Shown here: positions 12,401 through 23,600 of the stretch, one piece after another
Numbering within the stretch: the first letter of the stretch is position 1
Layout: every line of letters begins with the position of its first letter
Assembly (NCBI RefSeq): GCF_921293095.1
Contig: NC_060246.1
Location: 92,067,030-92,131,029 of the forward strand
Reading direction: 5' to 3'
Length of the DNA stretch: 64,000 nucleotides
Origin: Ischnura elegans
Lineage: Eukaryota; Arthropoda; Insecta; Odonata; Coenagrionidae
Notes under the pieces: generated by a model
What the model was told of the DNA's origin: nothing
The model's input: the letters and a program-made list of their open reading frames with translations, nothing else
The model's database searches: none
Position numbers and translations under genes: made by a program

Positions 12401-13341
12401 TCGAAAATAGTGTCATAACTTTCTGTCAGCAATGCATTCTCTGTAGGATGATATGCATGATGAAACTCAATATAAATGGGAGCTCTCCAAACTGAAACAT
12501 TATGTTGGATTTGATGAGCATATTGCATCAAAAGATAGCCATGTCATAACCAATTACCTATGGATGCAACTTGTGCTCCAGTTCTTTTTAAGTACCTACT
12601 GTTATTTTGGTTGAGAGGTACTAGTCAAAGATATTCAACTATGCATGCAATGTGACTTGTTGTTAGAAATTTGCTCATTTCAATTTTTTATGAAATTCTT
12701 ACTATATATACTCTGCTAAATATTTCAATGTATTCACATGGTTTTGGACCCATCTTGTAAAGTTGGATTTAGTTTGGTTTTAGTTGAAGAAACTTATGGA
12801 ATATTCTTGATAAAGACTGACAATTGAGCAGTGAAAGATGAAATGGCTCATAAATTAAATGAATGATATGTTAAAAATGTCGATGCAAAATTTAGAAAGA
12901 ATAAAATGCATCCAAATGAACCAGCCTCAAGTGAATATCAAGCATGACAATTGTAAAAGTTACGTACGACTGTACAAGAAGTACCTTAAGTCCTGTAAAT
13001 CATCATTCTTATGCCATAACTCGCCACATCTGTTATTCCTCCTGTTTCCGTTTCTTAATGTATCTTTGTTTTTCCAGGAAACTTTGCTTCATTATCCTTT
13101 TGCTGAAGTAATCTCAACGAGGAAAGTGAAATCAGAAGAAGGTGCCCTGTTCTTGGATATGAAGTGTGGCAATCTTATGCAACAAAGAATCACACGCCTG
13201 CAAACTGACCAGGCGCATGAAATATCCCGTCTCATACGTCAGTACATAACCATGGAACAGAGGCAAAGAGGGATCAATGGCAATCACACAGAACAGCCAC
13301 AGACTGTAGTTCCTGGCAGTGAGGCCCCAGTGTCAAGGTAG
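339..13341 (+). CDS. Myo15: Unconventional myosin, C-terminal MyTH4-FERM tail (myosin XV-like), 5' partial
   Basis: Eight exons (339-495, 7968-8144, 8579-8792, 9678-9859, 10380-10697, 11894-12098, 12232-12365, 13078-13341) join with matching phases and GT/AG borders to give 549 residues ending at TAG. In the partial protein, residues 1-47 are a Gly/Lys-rich linker, about 48-205 a MyTH4 domain (AVECFVSVMRYMGD, HCHKHEALRDEVYCQLMKQ, FKYGGRKNVPSVEEI) and about 206-530 a FERM domain (EEFSLYCIVEGD, FLIFCRSVWHHPLRLD, KWPLFGSSFF). The MyTH4-FERM order at the very C-terminus and the IAALLHRAADMEHMPTMKE lobe resemble myosin XV (Drosophila Myo10A/sisyphus) more than myosin VII. In this family the tail binds microtubules and cargo, and the motor moves along actin in filopodia or stereocilia-like protrusions. 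Motor, neck and any earlier tail domains lie left of the window. Class assignment is from remembered family sequence, not a search; myosin VII or X types are the alternatives. Confidence 0.87.
503..828 (+). mobile_element. hAT-type MITE next to the myosin splice donor
   Basis: The ends CTGGGGTGGATT and AAATCCGCCACTG form imperfect inverted repeats. Flanking 8-mers GGTGAGCG (495-502) and GGTGCGCG (829-836) match at 7 of 8 positions, as expected for an aged hAT target duplication. Related sequence occurs at 45378-45468 (inverted) and 45640-45786. Confidence 0.65.
829..6500. other. Intron sequence of the myosin gene, no gene supported
   Basis: This AT-rich stretch is scattered with short open frames that lack splice context or family similarity. 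It contains a short repeated motif (1671-1712 and 2377-2432) and a block around 3140-3500 that is richer in G and C. I see no convincing exon on either strand. Confidence 0.6.
1671..2432 (+). repeat. Pair of related dispersed segments
   Basis: The segment CCATCAGAAACGTA-TGCC...CCAATTGCAATT-GTAAGAGTAGCC occurs at 1671-1712 and again at 2377-2432 in the same orientation. The copies have diverged around the shared core, suggesting two insertions of one repeat or an old local duplication. Confidence 0.5.
6560..7060. other. CpG- and GC-rich block inside myosin intron
   Basis: This block is markedly richer in CG dinucleotides than its AT-rich surroundings. It carries an unbroken 179-codon frame on the minus strand (7047-6508) that resembles no family I know. 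It may be an internal promoter or an exonised insertion; coding potential is doubtful. Confidence 0.4.
7968..8144 (+). CDS. Myo15: Myosin tail exon (MyTH4 core)
   Basis: TTCACAG|GTG opens the exon and ATG|GTAAGT closes it; both ends are phase 0. The 59 residues include TPIEESLLRL and AVECFVSVMRYMGD, the helix pair typical of MyTH4. It is separated from the previous exon by a 7.5-kb intron. Confidence 0.9.
8199..8482 (+). mobile_element. Dispersed MITE, copy 1 (CAGTGGCRCA-type ends)
   Basis: It shares about 270 bp with 19514-19792, including CAGAAAATTTTTAAGATAAA and the G-run before the right end. The right end reads GTGCCACTGC, the reverse complement of a GCAGTGGCAC-type terminus common in arthropod hAT MITEs. 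It lies in the intron between myosin exons 2 and 3 of this window. No clean target duplication was found. Confidence 0.55.
8579..8792 (+). CDS. Myo15: Myosin tail exon (MyTH4 core)
   Basis: TTCCAG|CAT to G|GTAATT, phase 0 in and phase 1 out. It contains HCHKHEALRDEVYCQLMKQ, CQRGWRLFSIVAAYF and LKPYLFKYLETAA, the most conserved MyTH4 motifs. Conservation of this stretch across animal MyTH4-FERM myosins is established. Confidence 0.93.
9678..9859 (+). CDS. Myo15: Myosin tail exon (end of MyTH4, start of FERM)
   Basis: TTCATAG|GA completes the split Gly codon; the exon ends CAG|GTTGGT. It encodes CLQNLRKTFKYGGRKNVPS, then the MyTH4-FERM junction RQIYRLPGGTERVINTKST leading into the FERM F1 ubiquitin-like lobe. 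Confidence 0.92.
10380..10697 (+). CDS. Myo15: Myosin tail exon (FERM F1/F2)
   Basis: TTTCCAG|GAT to GTG|GTAAGC, phase 0 at both ends, 106 residues. It covers the rest of F1 (EEFSLYCIVEGDTFTMPL) and the start of the helical F2 lobe (FCRSVWHHPLRLD, LYVEVVFNQIAPDYLEGLLL). Confidence 0.93.
11110..11396 (-). repeat. tRNA-derived SINE, minus strand
   Basis: On the minus strand an A-box-like TGGTTAGTGTGGTGGC (11390-11375) is followed by a B box GGTTCAAATCC (11343-11333), then a body including GGGACGTTAAGCCGTGG. It lies in a myosin intron. The body end is approximate. Confidence 0.6.
11894..12098 (+). CDS. Myo15: Myosin tail exon (FERM F2)
   Basis: ATTGCAG|TAT to TTAG|GTAAAG, phase 0 in and phase 1 out. 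It encodes IAALLHRAADMEHMPTMKE and the PPQWVNMVQGNW segment that in myosin XV tails leads to AKAHTLDIL. Confidence 0.93.
12232..12365 (+). CDS. Myo15: Myosin tail exon (FERM F2/F3)
   Basis: TTTTTCAG|AC completes a split Asp codon; the exon ends CAT|GTAAGT. It encodes ILQKWPLFGSSFFAVKR and NRNGVHFID, the start of the PH-like F3 lobe. It is not obvious as an independent open frame and is called from motif and phase continuity. Confidence 0.9.
13078..13341 (+). CDS. Myo15: Myosin tail terminal coding exon (FERM F3 and C-terminus)
   Basis: TTTCCAG|GAA opens in phase 0; the stop is TAG at 13339-13341. It contains LHYPFAEVISTRKVKSEEG and an amphipathic helix (HEISRLIRQYITMEQ), then about 25 polar residues after the FERM fold. 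The open frame runs on upstream, but that part lies in the intron before the acceptor. Confidence 0.9.
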   Translation, partial: ETLLHYPFAEVISTRKVKSEEGALFLDMKCGNLMQQRITRLQTDQAHEISRLIRQYITMEQRQRGINGNHTEQPQTVVPGSEAPVSR

Positions 13342-14575
13342 TGATTAAAGTTCATCGAGGATTTGAAACATTGGTCGTCAGACCTGCAGATTTTGTGAGC
13401 TTATGGAGTGAGTGCTGATATCCGAGGTATCTCTTTCATCTGCTATTACTGATTAAGAGAGGGTGCTGTAAATGACTGATATGGTAAGAATGTTGCCAGT
13501 TCATGAAAGTGCACAATTTGAAAGAATTTTTATACTTCAAGCAATGAGAAACCCTTTTGAACAAGACCCAAATTGTTGTGCTCATTGGGCTTCATTTATT
13601 GGGTAATCTCATGTGTGAATATTTTTTTGTGTTGTTAATCAGGGACCATGCATTTCTTGAGATTCGTCATGAAATGCGTTGGCTCAATAGTAGTTTATTA
13701 TGTCTGCCAAGTAGATGGCATCCATATTTTCGTGTATGTATTATAAATATTTGTATATATTTATACATATCTGTTAAAGGTTGAACAATGTGGCTATGTT
13801 TTTTGCATTTTATTTTGTCCTGAGTCATCTGTGTAGGCCAAGAAAAAAGCCGTGAGACTGAAGATTATTTTGTAACATTAAAACCTTATCTGCTCAATGT
13901 GAAAGGTGCCTTCATAAAATGGCCTTCTACTTTTGTACATTAGAGGGAATTGTGAGCCCATTCTAGAGGATTTATTATATATTGTACAGAAAGGGCAAAA
14001 CAAGTGTGATGATGTAGAGACACACCCAAGCTAGGAGTTAATCAAACCCATGGACTAGAAGCAACGATAGCAAGAGACTCGGCAGTTGTATCCACATCAG
14101 TGTTTTTTTGTGTTGTGGTTCTTATAACTAGCATAAGTCGTTATAAGTTGTTGAAGATGTTCATCCTATTATCTACCATTGGTGCTGCGGTATTCTTATA
14201 AATGTTGTGAATGCGTACATATTTTTGCATTCACTGTATCATCTAAGTTAACTAACTGGGAAAATTCAACAAATGCTTGAAATTATTTAGCATTTTTACT
14301 ATTGGGGCTACCCAACAATATTAATCACACCAACAATATTATACATGTTTTGTTTTATTTCCGTCATTTTTGTATCCATTTATTACGTACATTCACCAAA
14401 ACATAATCATATGAGACGCATTATGAGATACAATGTGAGAGCATAATTTTGGCCTCCGATTTATAAATTTTACCTGGACAAAAAATTTTGCACTGGAATA
14501 TTCTATCCTTTGTCTCAGTTTTTTTTTTGTTATGTATCACACTGCAGTTTTAAAATAAAGGAAGTTATATTCTTA
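13342..14575 (+). other. 3' UTR of the myosin gene with poly(A) signal
   Basis: The stretch after the stop is AT-rich and non-coding. An AATAAA at 14554-14559 could direct cleavage near 14575. The end is inferred; several stretches could work, and the minus-strand gene terminates 70-120 bases beyond it. On the minus strand, AATAAA at 14379-14384 and 14354-14359 could serve that gene, which would make the two 3' UTRs overlap. Confidence 0.5.
14354..14384 (-). terminator. Candidate poly(A) signals for the four-TM gene
   Basis: AATAAA occurs twice on the minus strand (14384-14379 and 14359-14354), about 260-340 bases past the possible stops. Both lie inside the transcribed 3' UTR of the opposing myosin gene. 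Confidence 0.4.
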
Positions 14576-14643
14576 TTTTCAATGCACACTTTCAACATTT
14601 TTTACCCACTCGCTCAAACTGTTTCATCTCGTCGCCACCGATT

Positions 14644-17600
14644 TCACACCAATTGAACCGTGAATTTAATGTCCTCTTCGTCGCCCATCCTCAGATCGGT
14701 TCCATTTTCGACTTGTCTGTCTTGGGGTGACGTTTCTTTTGCCACCTCGGGAGCGATCCCCTCGGCTTGGCTGCCGCTGCCACCTCCTTCTTGGCCGGTT
14801 TCACTTCCTCACTGGCTGGTGCCTGAAGCTGCTCCCCCTGGGCTGTTGTTTTGTCCACGGCACCGGGATCCTGTGGCAATGGAGTAGAAGGGTAAGAGGA
14901 AAGTGACGGGGAGGGGGGCTGGGAGTGGGAGGGACACGGAACTGGCGACGGCCACTGGAGCACGGTCTGCTGCACGTATCCAGGGGAAAGTGGTGCTAGA
15001 CTCGAGTGCGTCCTTGTGGAGCTCGGTGTGGGAGAGGGTTGCATCGGTGGGTGGTGGTCGCTTGGTGGGGGAGTAGGGGCTGTTGCGGTTCCGGCCGTAG
15101 CTCTCTTTTCCGAACCCTCCTCCCAGTGAACTGTTGGTCGCCCATTTGTTTGGCTCTTCTGCTGACTCCTGAGTGTGAGGAGAGCCACATTTGAGTAAGT
15201 GAAGTGCTTTAAGGACTCTCCTCTTAATGGTACTGAAAGTAAAGGCCAGCGGCTGCATGTGGCAATTTGGCTAGCTCTCCAGTGGGAATGGTGGGCATCG
15301 TTTCATTTGATACTTCTCAACCTTTGATCCATTCTGGAGTGATGTATGTATTGCAAAGAAAATAGACCATCACTGAACTAATTACTTAGCAAGGTAGGAA
15401 ATAAAGAGCTTAGAGAATAGCCAGAGTTTGGCTTTGAATGAGGAATGGAAAGCCTTGCACGGAATAGATACTTCCCTTATTAGCATAGAGCGTGTTATGT
15501 TTAAAATAAAAATCATGGTTAAGGGAAGGCACCATGAGGAGTGTGTATCCACCAGTTTTTCTGATTTTTAGTTCCAGCTAAGATTCCAAAACCGATCCTT
15601 TAAAGGTGTTGAGGAACCTAGTAATTAATTTTTTAATTCATTTGATTTTAGTTTGATATGCAATAAATTGTAATTTGTCCTTCCTTACACTAAATTATAA
15701 CTTATTTCTTTGATGAACCATGAAATAATATTCTTAGCAGTTTATCGTCATTAAATTTCAATTTATAGTAGCCTTTGTTAACACTAGCAAATTTGACATA
15801 AATATGTGTTTCCTATAGGAACTAAGATCTTTCAGGACAAAAGGGTGCACACTTTTTGTTAAAGGTTCAAAGTAACTTCCTTTTGCCATATTTTACCTTT
15901 ATTCAAGGGATTGAAAATATTCCAACAGTTGGGATGGCAGGAAATTAAGTGTGAATCAAAGACTTCATTCAAGTAATTTCATATAAGAAACTAATTACAT
16001 CTTTGTCAATTAGTTTTTCAAGTTACCTCAATACCAAAGATAATTGACAATTCTTCTCATATTCCTAGATAATGTTTTAAGAATATTATAGATGAATGAA
16101 GAGAGTATTTGTCTACCTACCTTGGCATATCTGTTTTAATCCCTCCTGGTGGTGGGGGGAGTGGCAAAGAAGCAACACTGAGGATCTCATCTTCATCATC
16201 CAGGTCAGAGTCAATTTGTGTGCCTCTCGTTGAGGTTGATATGCTTTTCGTAACAGTTACGCCTCTCCAGTAATGGTCAACCTTCTGGTGCTGCTTTTTC
16301 CGTCGTTTATTTCCAGCAATCAAGTCAAATATAAATAGGAGAGTCATGAGAAGTGATAGTGTGCCAAGAATTGCTGCATTATCAACCAGCTCAGGCCGCA
16401 GAAGTTCTAAAGATGCTAACTCTAGGCCTCCCAGCGCTCCATATAAAATAATCCCCACTCCGAGGAAGAAGTATTCCTGCAATAAGGGGAGAAACAATAC
16501 ATATAAATGTTTGATCCAAATTATTATGCTATTAGTGAAATAAAAGGTAGTCGCACTTTTCCACAGTTATTTTTATGCATGCATTTTGGCTCTCGACAAC
16601 CTTTGTACCAGATTATGGCTCTGCGAGGCAAAATGCGTCGTATTCATAAAAATAATTGTGTAAAAGTGCAACTACCTTTTATTTCAATATTTCAAACTTC
16701 CCTTATATCACTCCTGAATCAGTTAAAATTATTCTGTTATCAAATGCAGTCTTGTGCAATGATGCAGTTTTTAGGGGGGAGTAATTCCCCCCTAATGAGG
16801 GGGGATTAATTTTTAGGGGGGAGTAAAAGTCAATGAAAGCAGTAAACTGCTCAGCAGGAGTACATGACAAACAACTTATTGTCAGGAGGATAAAGGCTGT
16901 CAATTTATTGCCATTAGTAACTCAGTCAGGTGACATGATGATCTGAAAAACAGAAAAATACAGGACTTCTCATTTATCAAACTGTTGCAATTGACAATAA
17001 AAGAAATTGGTGAATGAGCCCACGTCGTGATATTCTAATTTTTAATCAATAAGACCCCTGGATGAGAGAACTCGGGCATTAAACAGACTGCTTGCATGGC
17101 AAGCCGAATGTAAAACATTAATGATCGGCCCACTTAATCAGGGCCACTCCTCAAGTCATCGTCATACAGGAGAGACTGGTGGCAGATTGGGTTATCTACG
17201 GATTAGATCTTTGATTAAATTCTGCCTTAACCCATGAATGCCTATAGATTTTTGCTATCAGAAATTGAGTATGATTTTCTGTTCTATGTAAATCTGTAAG
17301 TTTATTGCAACCAGTAATATGACAATAGAAGAATATGCGTCCATTTAACAAATTGCTTTAGCAGATGAAGTGGCCTTACATATTCTATTGAGGTTTTTCT
17401 CCAAATCGATAGCTTTTAACATGATTAATGTACTTTGAAAGATTAATTTCAAATATGGAGAGGATGCAGACTAAATTTTGATGAATATTCGATTTTTTGC
17501 ATATTTTCAAAAATTTGCCCTTAATACTTAAAAATTTAGTGAAAATCTACTTAAATTATGCTAAAATAAAACTTTTACGCCTTTTATCGATAACTTTTTA

Positions 17601-20600
17601 GTGAAACGCATTTCTTGCACATATTTACCATACTATTACCCCACAACTACCCCAGCCATAGGAAAATATTTAAATTACATTACTTAAGCCATAATGGAGG
17701 AAAACACTTGTTAGGAATTGCTTAGAGCTTGCAAAAATATTTTGTCAGCTTAGAGTGGAAAGCTTCAAATCAGGGAAAAAATATTTTGCTTACCATCTTT
17801 AATGCTAAATATTAAGAATGGCACATCACGGGAAATGACTTGTGATAGTAGTACTTTTTCGACACCCTGTCACACACCCAACAGCTCTAATTTTCTCATG
17901 TCCTCTTCAAATTTTTTCCACAGTGTACACCCTCCTTTTAGACCCCCAAAATGTTTTCCTCCTTAATTTACACCCCTCTTCCTGAAATATTTTTGTGACT
18001 ACTGCCTTGTTGGCTTCTCTCCGTGGAAGTCCCCCCTCCCAAATTCATGTCTGCCTCTGCCACAATTTTAATGATTTATGTATTCGAGAACTCTTTCACG
18101 AAATTTGCTCAGAAAATTGCTGGATGCGCATCAGCAGGATGAGCATCCATGCATTCGTGGTTGGAATCCATCTCGAGTGGGTCAATTTTTCTATCTTGAT
18201 GATAGTTCCTAAGACAAATCAATATCAGCCAAGGACCACTTGGTCTGCTAGAGAACCCAAGGAAATGGAACAATTTCGAATTCGAAGGTAGCAAGGTTTT
18301 CCCAACGCCTGGAAAACTTTTCAGGGAAAATGAGACGGAGAATTCGTCTCGTAAATTTAATTTTCTATTAAGGTTTTCGTTGCAGCTTTCAAATACTTTT
18401 CAGAAAATTTTTCCTTTACAAAATAATTAGAAAGCTTTTATTTTCAGCGATGGAATGAACTTTGCTTTTGGATCACAACATTATAGATTTGTGAAAGATG
18501 AGGGAAATTATTTTGAGCGAATACCAATAGTATCTCCACCGAAACATACCCAAGACCAAAGGAGATTTCCTTCCGATAGTTCACCAAGAGTATTCGCGCT
18601 CTTGAGGTATTCAAAGGAGTTACCGTGGTCACACGATGATATTTTCCGCTAACGCTGGCAACCGCGTGTGTTCTCAATTCGAGTAAATAGTCCTATGCTC
18701 AGCTGCGTTTGGGTTTTGTTTACACGTTGTATGCACGGGAATGAGAGACACGTGAACATCTGCTGGAATACGTTATACCCGCCATACCAAAACAGGCTAC
18801 AATACGTACATTATTTTTCGTAGGTCGTCGCTGGAATGGTCGACTCCAGTGATCGGAAGGCCAGCATGTTTTAGGATATGAAAACTAAGACCCTGAAAAC
18901 AAAGGCGCACATAGCAACAATTTTTCGAAAAAAATTCAGCCTCTCCTAACCCCTCACCTAACAGGCAGCCCCAAGAAAACCCTCATAGCCTCCCCTCTCT
19001 CTCCGTCCAATGGTCATAACGCGTACACTAAGTTCGACTCCCATTGATTCATGCAACGCCTGTTAAGGAAATAGTATTATCTAAAGTAAATGCGGAGTTC
19101 TTGGTTTTCTGTAATTAAATTGTCACCCAATAACCCGTTTTACCGAAACGGCGCGTTATCTACTGAGGCGATATGTAATTTGTCCTCGCGGGATAGTGAA
19201 AGAAATTTGCGAAAGTCTGGTGCCTGTTGACAATCCCCTTCGTATTTCCTTAGATTAATATACATAAGGGTACTTTCGAAAACCTTGAGTATTGCATGTA
19301 TTATGAATGGGAAAATATTAGTTAGGTATATCAGTTGTTCCTCTCGTGTACTCAAAGTTTGAGTTTTTCATTTTGTTATTAAATTTTTGTCGCATTAATA
19401 ACCTTTAACTGCAGTTTCTCTTGATTTGTCTCTATTAGATTGAAGAAGTAATTTATACATAAGGTCTTGCTAATAAATCCATTAAATTTAAGTACTTTAA
19501 TCCAGAATTTTAGGCGCAACTAATACTGGTGGTTGGGGGGGCATGGAGTACCCGCCAGGGTAAGCAGGAGCCAGGAGGTGTGGGGGCCCTCCAACAGAAA
19601 ATTTTTAAGATAAATAGTTCAAAATGGTGAGTTTTACGGCTTTTTGAGGGATATTTTATTAATCCTTACACTATTTTATAAGTAATATTAATCCAATTAC
19701 GTAAAATGGATTAAACTTAAAAATTTCTCTGAGCTCTGGGGGGGGGGGGAGCTCATCTCCCAAAACCCTCCCTCGATGCGCCACTGCTTAAATAATATAT
19801 CCCTCTCAACTGAGTGATGCAATTCTAGCTCCCGCAATTGCAGCGGTTGTAAAATGCATATAAAGTAAACCGCCTTCGCTAATTGTCTAGGAGGAGCAAC
19901 TATCGTACTGACTAAAGTGAAATGATTTTTTTCGGGTTCCCAGCCCGGGACCCTTTGATCGGTAGCCCAACGCAATGCACATCTGGGTCCTAATTGCGTT
20001 TTACTTTTCATGCCACTACTTGGTGCTGTATGTATTTAATCTTCTATATTATTTCTACTGTATAGATACCTTTTTCTCAACTTATACGCAATCAAACTCT
20101 ACAAATGAGGTACCAAAATGCACAGAATTTATCAGAGAACATGCGACGGCATACCTTACTTCCTAAATATTGCTATTGTTTCCTAAAATTGGTTTTTAAA
20201 TAATAAAAAAAAACAAAAACCGGTAAATATTCCTGACGTTAACGGCGCACAAACTGATATATTTGTTCATTTGCAACAATATCTCGCATTCTTTAGATAA
20301 ATTTTATCAAAATGCGGCTGATTCCACACTCAAGTCTCCTGTTGATACGTAAGTATGAGTCATCATGTGCGTTTAACAGAGGATAGTGTAATTACTTCCA
20401 ATGTTGTGTTTAAAGAGGTTCTCTGACCTCAATTTGTACATGAACATTCCAATTAAATTTGTACACAAGACCCTGCCTTTTTTTCTACTTTTTAAAATTA
20501 GAAACGCGCCTATCCCTCTGTGGATCTGCATTGAAAAGAGCGGGGGAAGCCCGCTGGGAGCGGGCGCATCACGCTCGTAACTATAATTTTAGTTTTCCCT

Positions 20601-23600
20601 TAGTACCTCACATTCTGAATGCTGTTTTGGGGGATTTCCGCTCATATTTCAACTCGTAAAAACATGGTAAATTACTCTTGTTTTTTGTTTTATCTCCACA
20701 GTACAATATATAATTCAGACTCGTAGAAATGTAAAACGGCATTAGGGTTTCGAAGACGATTTCGAAGTTTGGACAATAATTTCGAAAATTTGATGAATAG
20801 GGTCCGAGGTTTGTTGCGCGTATTTCTCATCTAAAAATGACTCATTTAAATATTTAATTGGTATCTTTTTTTCTGTGATACATAATTTTTCCCTTAGATT
20901 TCCTATCACTATTATTTTATTCACATACTTATCTGTATTTATTGTCGTGTCTTTTCCTCCAAACATCACGGGTTCTGTGGGTAGAATATACTTTTCTTCT
21001 TTCTAAAGAGGTCAGAAAGTTTCTTCACAACAATGACTTCTTTCTCAGACTGGTTGGGGAAAACCGATTACGTCCCTGACACCAACTTTTCTTCCTCGAA
21101 AGCGATTATCACCACACTCGGAAAAAACAGGTTGAACGATAAGCACGGGGCACAGCTACCGCATGGGAATGGACGCTTTTGTCAATTAACGCACGCATAC
21201 GTGTCCTGTGGTTAGTGAACCCACGCTGAAGCGACGAAGCTGATCCTTTGATGGGACTAGCTAATAAATTACGAAATAACCTTCAGCTCCGAAAACTCAC
21301 ACGGGTGTTTATTGCACATTTCTCACATTAATGTACCGCTATTTCATTCCAGTAGTTATAAATGAGTAAAATTATTGTTTTTTAATATCAGAGGGTTTTT
21401 TCCCAATCTTATGTTTACCATAGCAAAGTTACACAGACACGGCGCGAATTTTCAATATTTTTTCCTTCGATGAATAATTTTTTGTTGAAATATGTACTTG
21501 ATGTGCATTGTGATACACGTATTTGATTTGGAGAACCTTTTAACCATCGAGAAAATGTCTAATAATAGAGGGAACTGGGTTGTATACTTTAGCCAATTAA
21601 TTTTTAAATTAAGGTCTGTAGTTATTTTTCTTCTCATACTTTGAGTCCGTGGCTCTGCTCGAGTAAAAAGTATAAATTTAAGGATAGAAGGGTACACGTT
21701 ATTTAGCAGCTTGGCATAAAATTGCTCGACCTCTTTCCATTCTCTTCTGCATCTAAAGTATCCAAGAATCTTGCCTTTAGTGTGTACCAACCATAATCAA
21801 AAAAATAAAGCGTATACTGTCGCCATTATACCTAATCCTACTGCTGAATACTATTCAATACTGAAACTCAATGTAAGTTGCCCCCTTATTCGTCCGGAAA
21901 CAGTCCATTATTTTTTGTCTTGATTAGTTGTTGTTCAGACTAGTACAACGGATGCGACGCGACGCAGGACCGCAACAGGAAGGCAATAGTCAATAATGCC
22001 ATTTTTATTTCCGTGCCATAAAAGTTTCGCGGTGAACTTTGTAGTTAACCATGTGAATGTTACAATCATATTCAGGCACTTAAGACTCGCTAAGTCAGTG
22101 ATTCAACCCGAAGGGTGATTTGAATTGGTGAGGGCAGAGCTCATTCTAGACTAATCCACGCATGTGAATTTCACACAATCGGGGCAGCGTCGTTAGTTCT
22201 TTTCCTTAAGCCACCTCGCACTTCGAGGATTCATTTCGGATGTCCGAAGGCTCCATCCGAGATTGGAACCCGGGATCATTCGATCGCTAACCCCATGCAC
22301 TTAGACATTCACTCACTCAGTGATTCAATCTGAAGGTTGGTTTCGATAGGTGAGGATAAACTCTCCCCGACCTAAGCCACAGGCACATAAATTTCACACG
22401 TTCAAGGTAGGGGGGCAGTTCCTTTCCCTGGGCCTCCTCGCATTTCTGGAATTTTATATATGGGTGTTGGAAGTCTTCATGTAAATGTACGAAATGGATA
22501 ATGAAGCTGAATTACATTATTACAAAACAGATGCTGATGTACAGAAGGAAGACTTTTGGACAAATGCGAAAACTTTCATATTTCCTGATGAGACAAGATA
22601 AAAAATTTAGTTTTTCGAATCCTTACGCAGTATTTCAACAATTAGCTCACAAAACTTTAAATAATTTCATTAAAAAGAATTAAATTTACTTGAATTATCT
22701 GGAGTGATACTGTCACTGTTTATAAAAATAATGCATAGGAGGCATGTATTCGACGCTGCATCAATCTGTGTATGTTCACTGGCAATAAATAATGTTCTTT
22801 CCCACCTGGGGTCGCAGCTTCATCAGCACGGATCAGAGGCATAAATTACGGATATGTTGGCTGGGTAGAACAAGCGTAAGGGGGAGTGAGAAACCTGGGG
22901 TTTCAACCCGGGACCCTCGATCAGCAGCCAAGGAGTGTACCCACTAGGCTAACACGCCCCCCATTTAGACACATAGGAAACCCATTTCCTCCTCAGAGAA
23001 TCAACATGCCGAGTTACATGAATCTTGATACTAAATTAGCACACTTGTAGCAGATAGAAATTACGGGTATTTCCATTAAAAGTCATGCACGGGGTACGGA
23101 GTCATCATCTTGGATTTCTTTCAAAATAATATCCAAACAAAGAAATTTTCAGCATTCTAGTCTAATTATTGCCCAAATTATAAACATTTGAAAGCTGATC
23201 GTTTTCACCGGGGTCACAATAACAGCTGTTTTAGGTTTTTTTAATTGCCGTAACTTAGTGAATTAGCTTGGAAGGATAAAATTGGCGAATTTGTAAATCA
23301 CTCTTATAGGTCCATAACGTACATTTATTTCAATGAATCTATGCACTTTTCATAGGGCTCTGCATGATTTTGAATAGAAACGCCCTCTCGCCGATGAGAC
23401 TTACCATCAGTGGATATTTCAGCTCTCCCGCGAGTTGTCCTGCCAAAAGACCCGCGCAGATGATGACATATCCTCCGTAGGTGACATCCGCAAGGGATGA
23501 TCCGTGCTCATCCCAAGTGATGCTGTTGAGGAACGGCCATTCTTCCGACAGCTTGCGAAGAATGATCTGCAGACGAGTGCCCTCGTCATCTGTCACTTGC

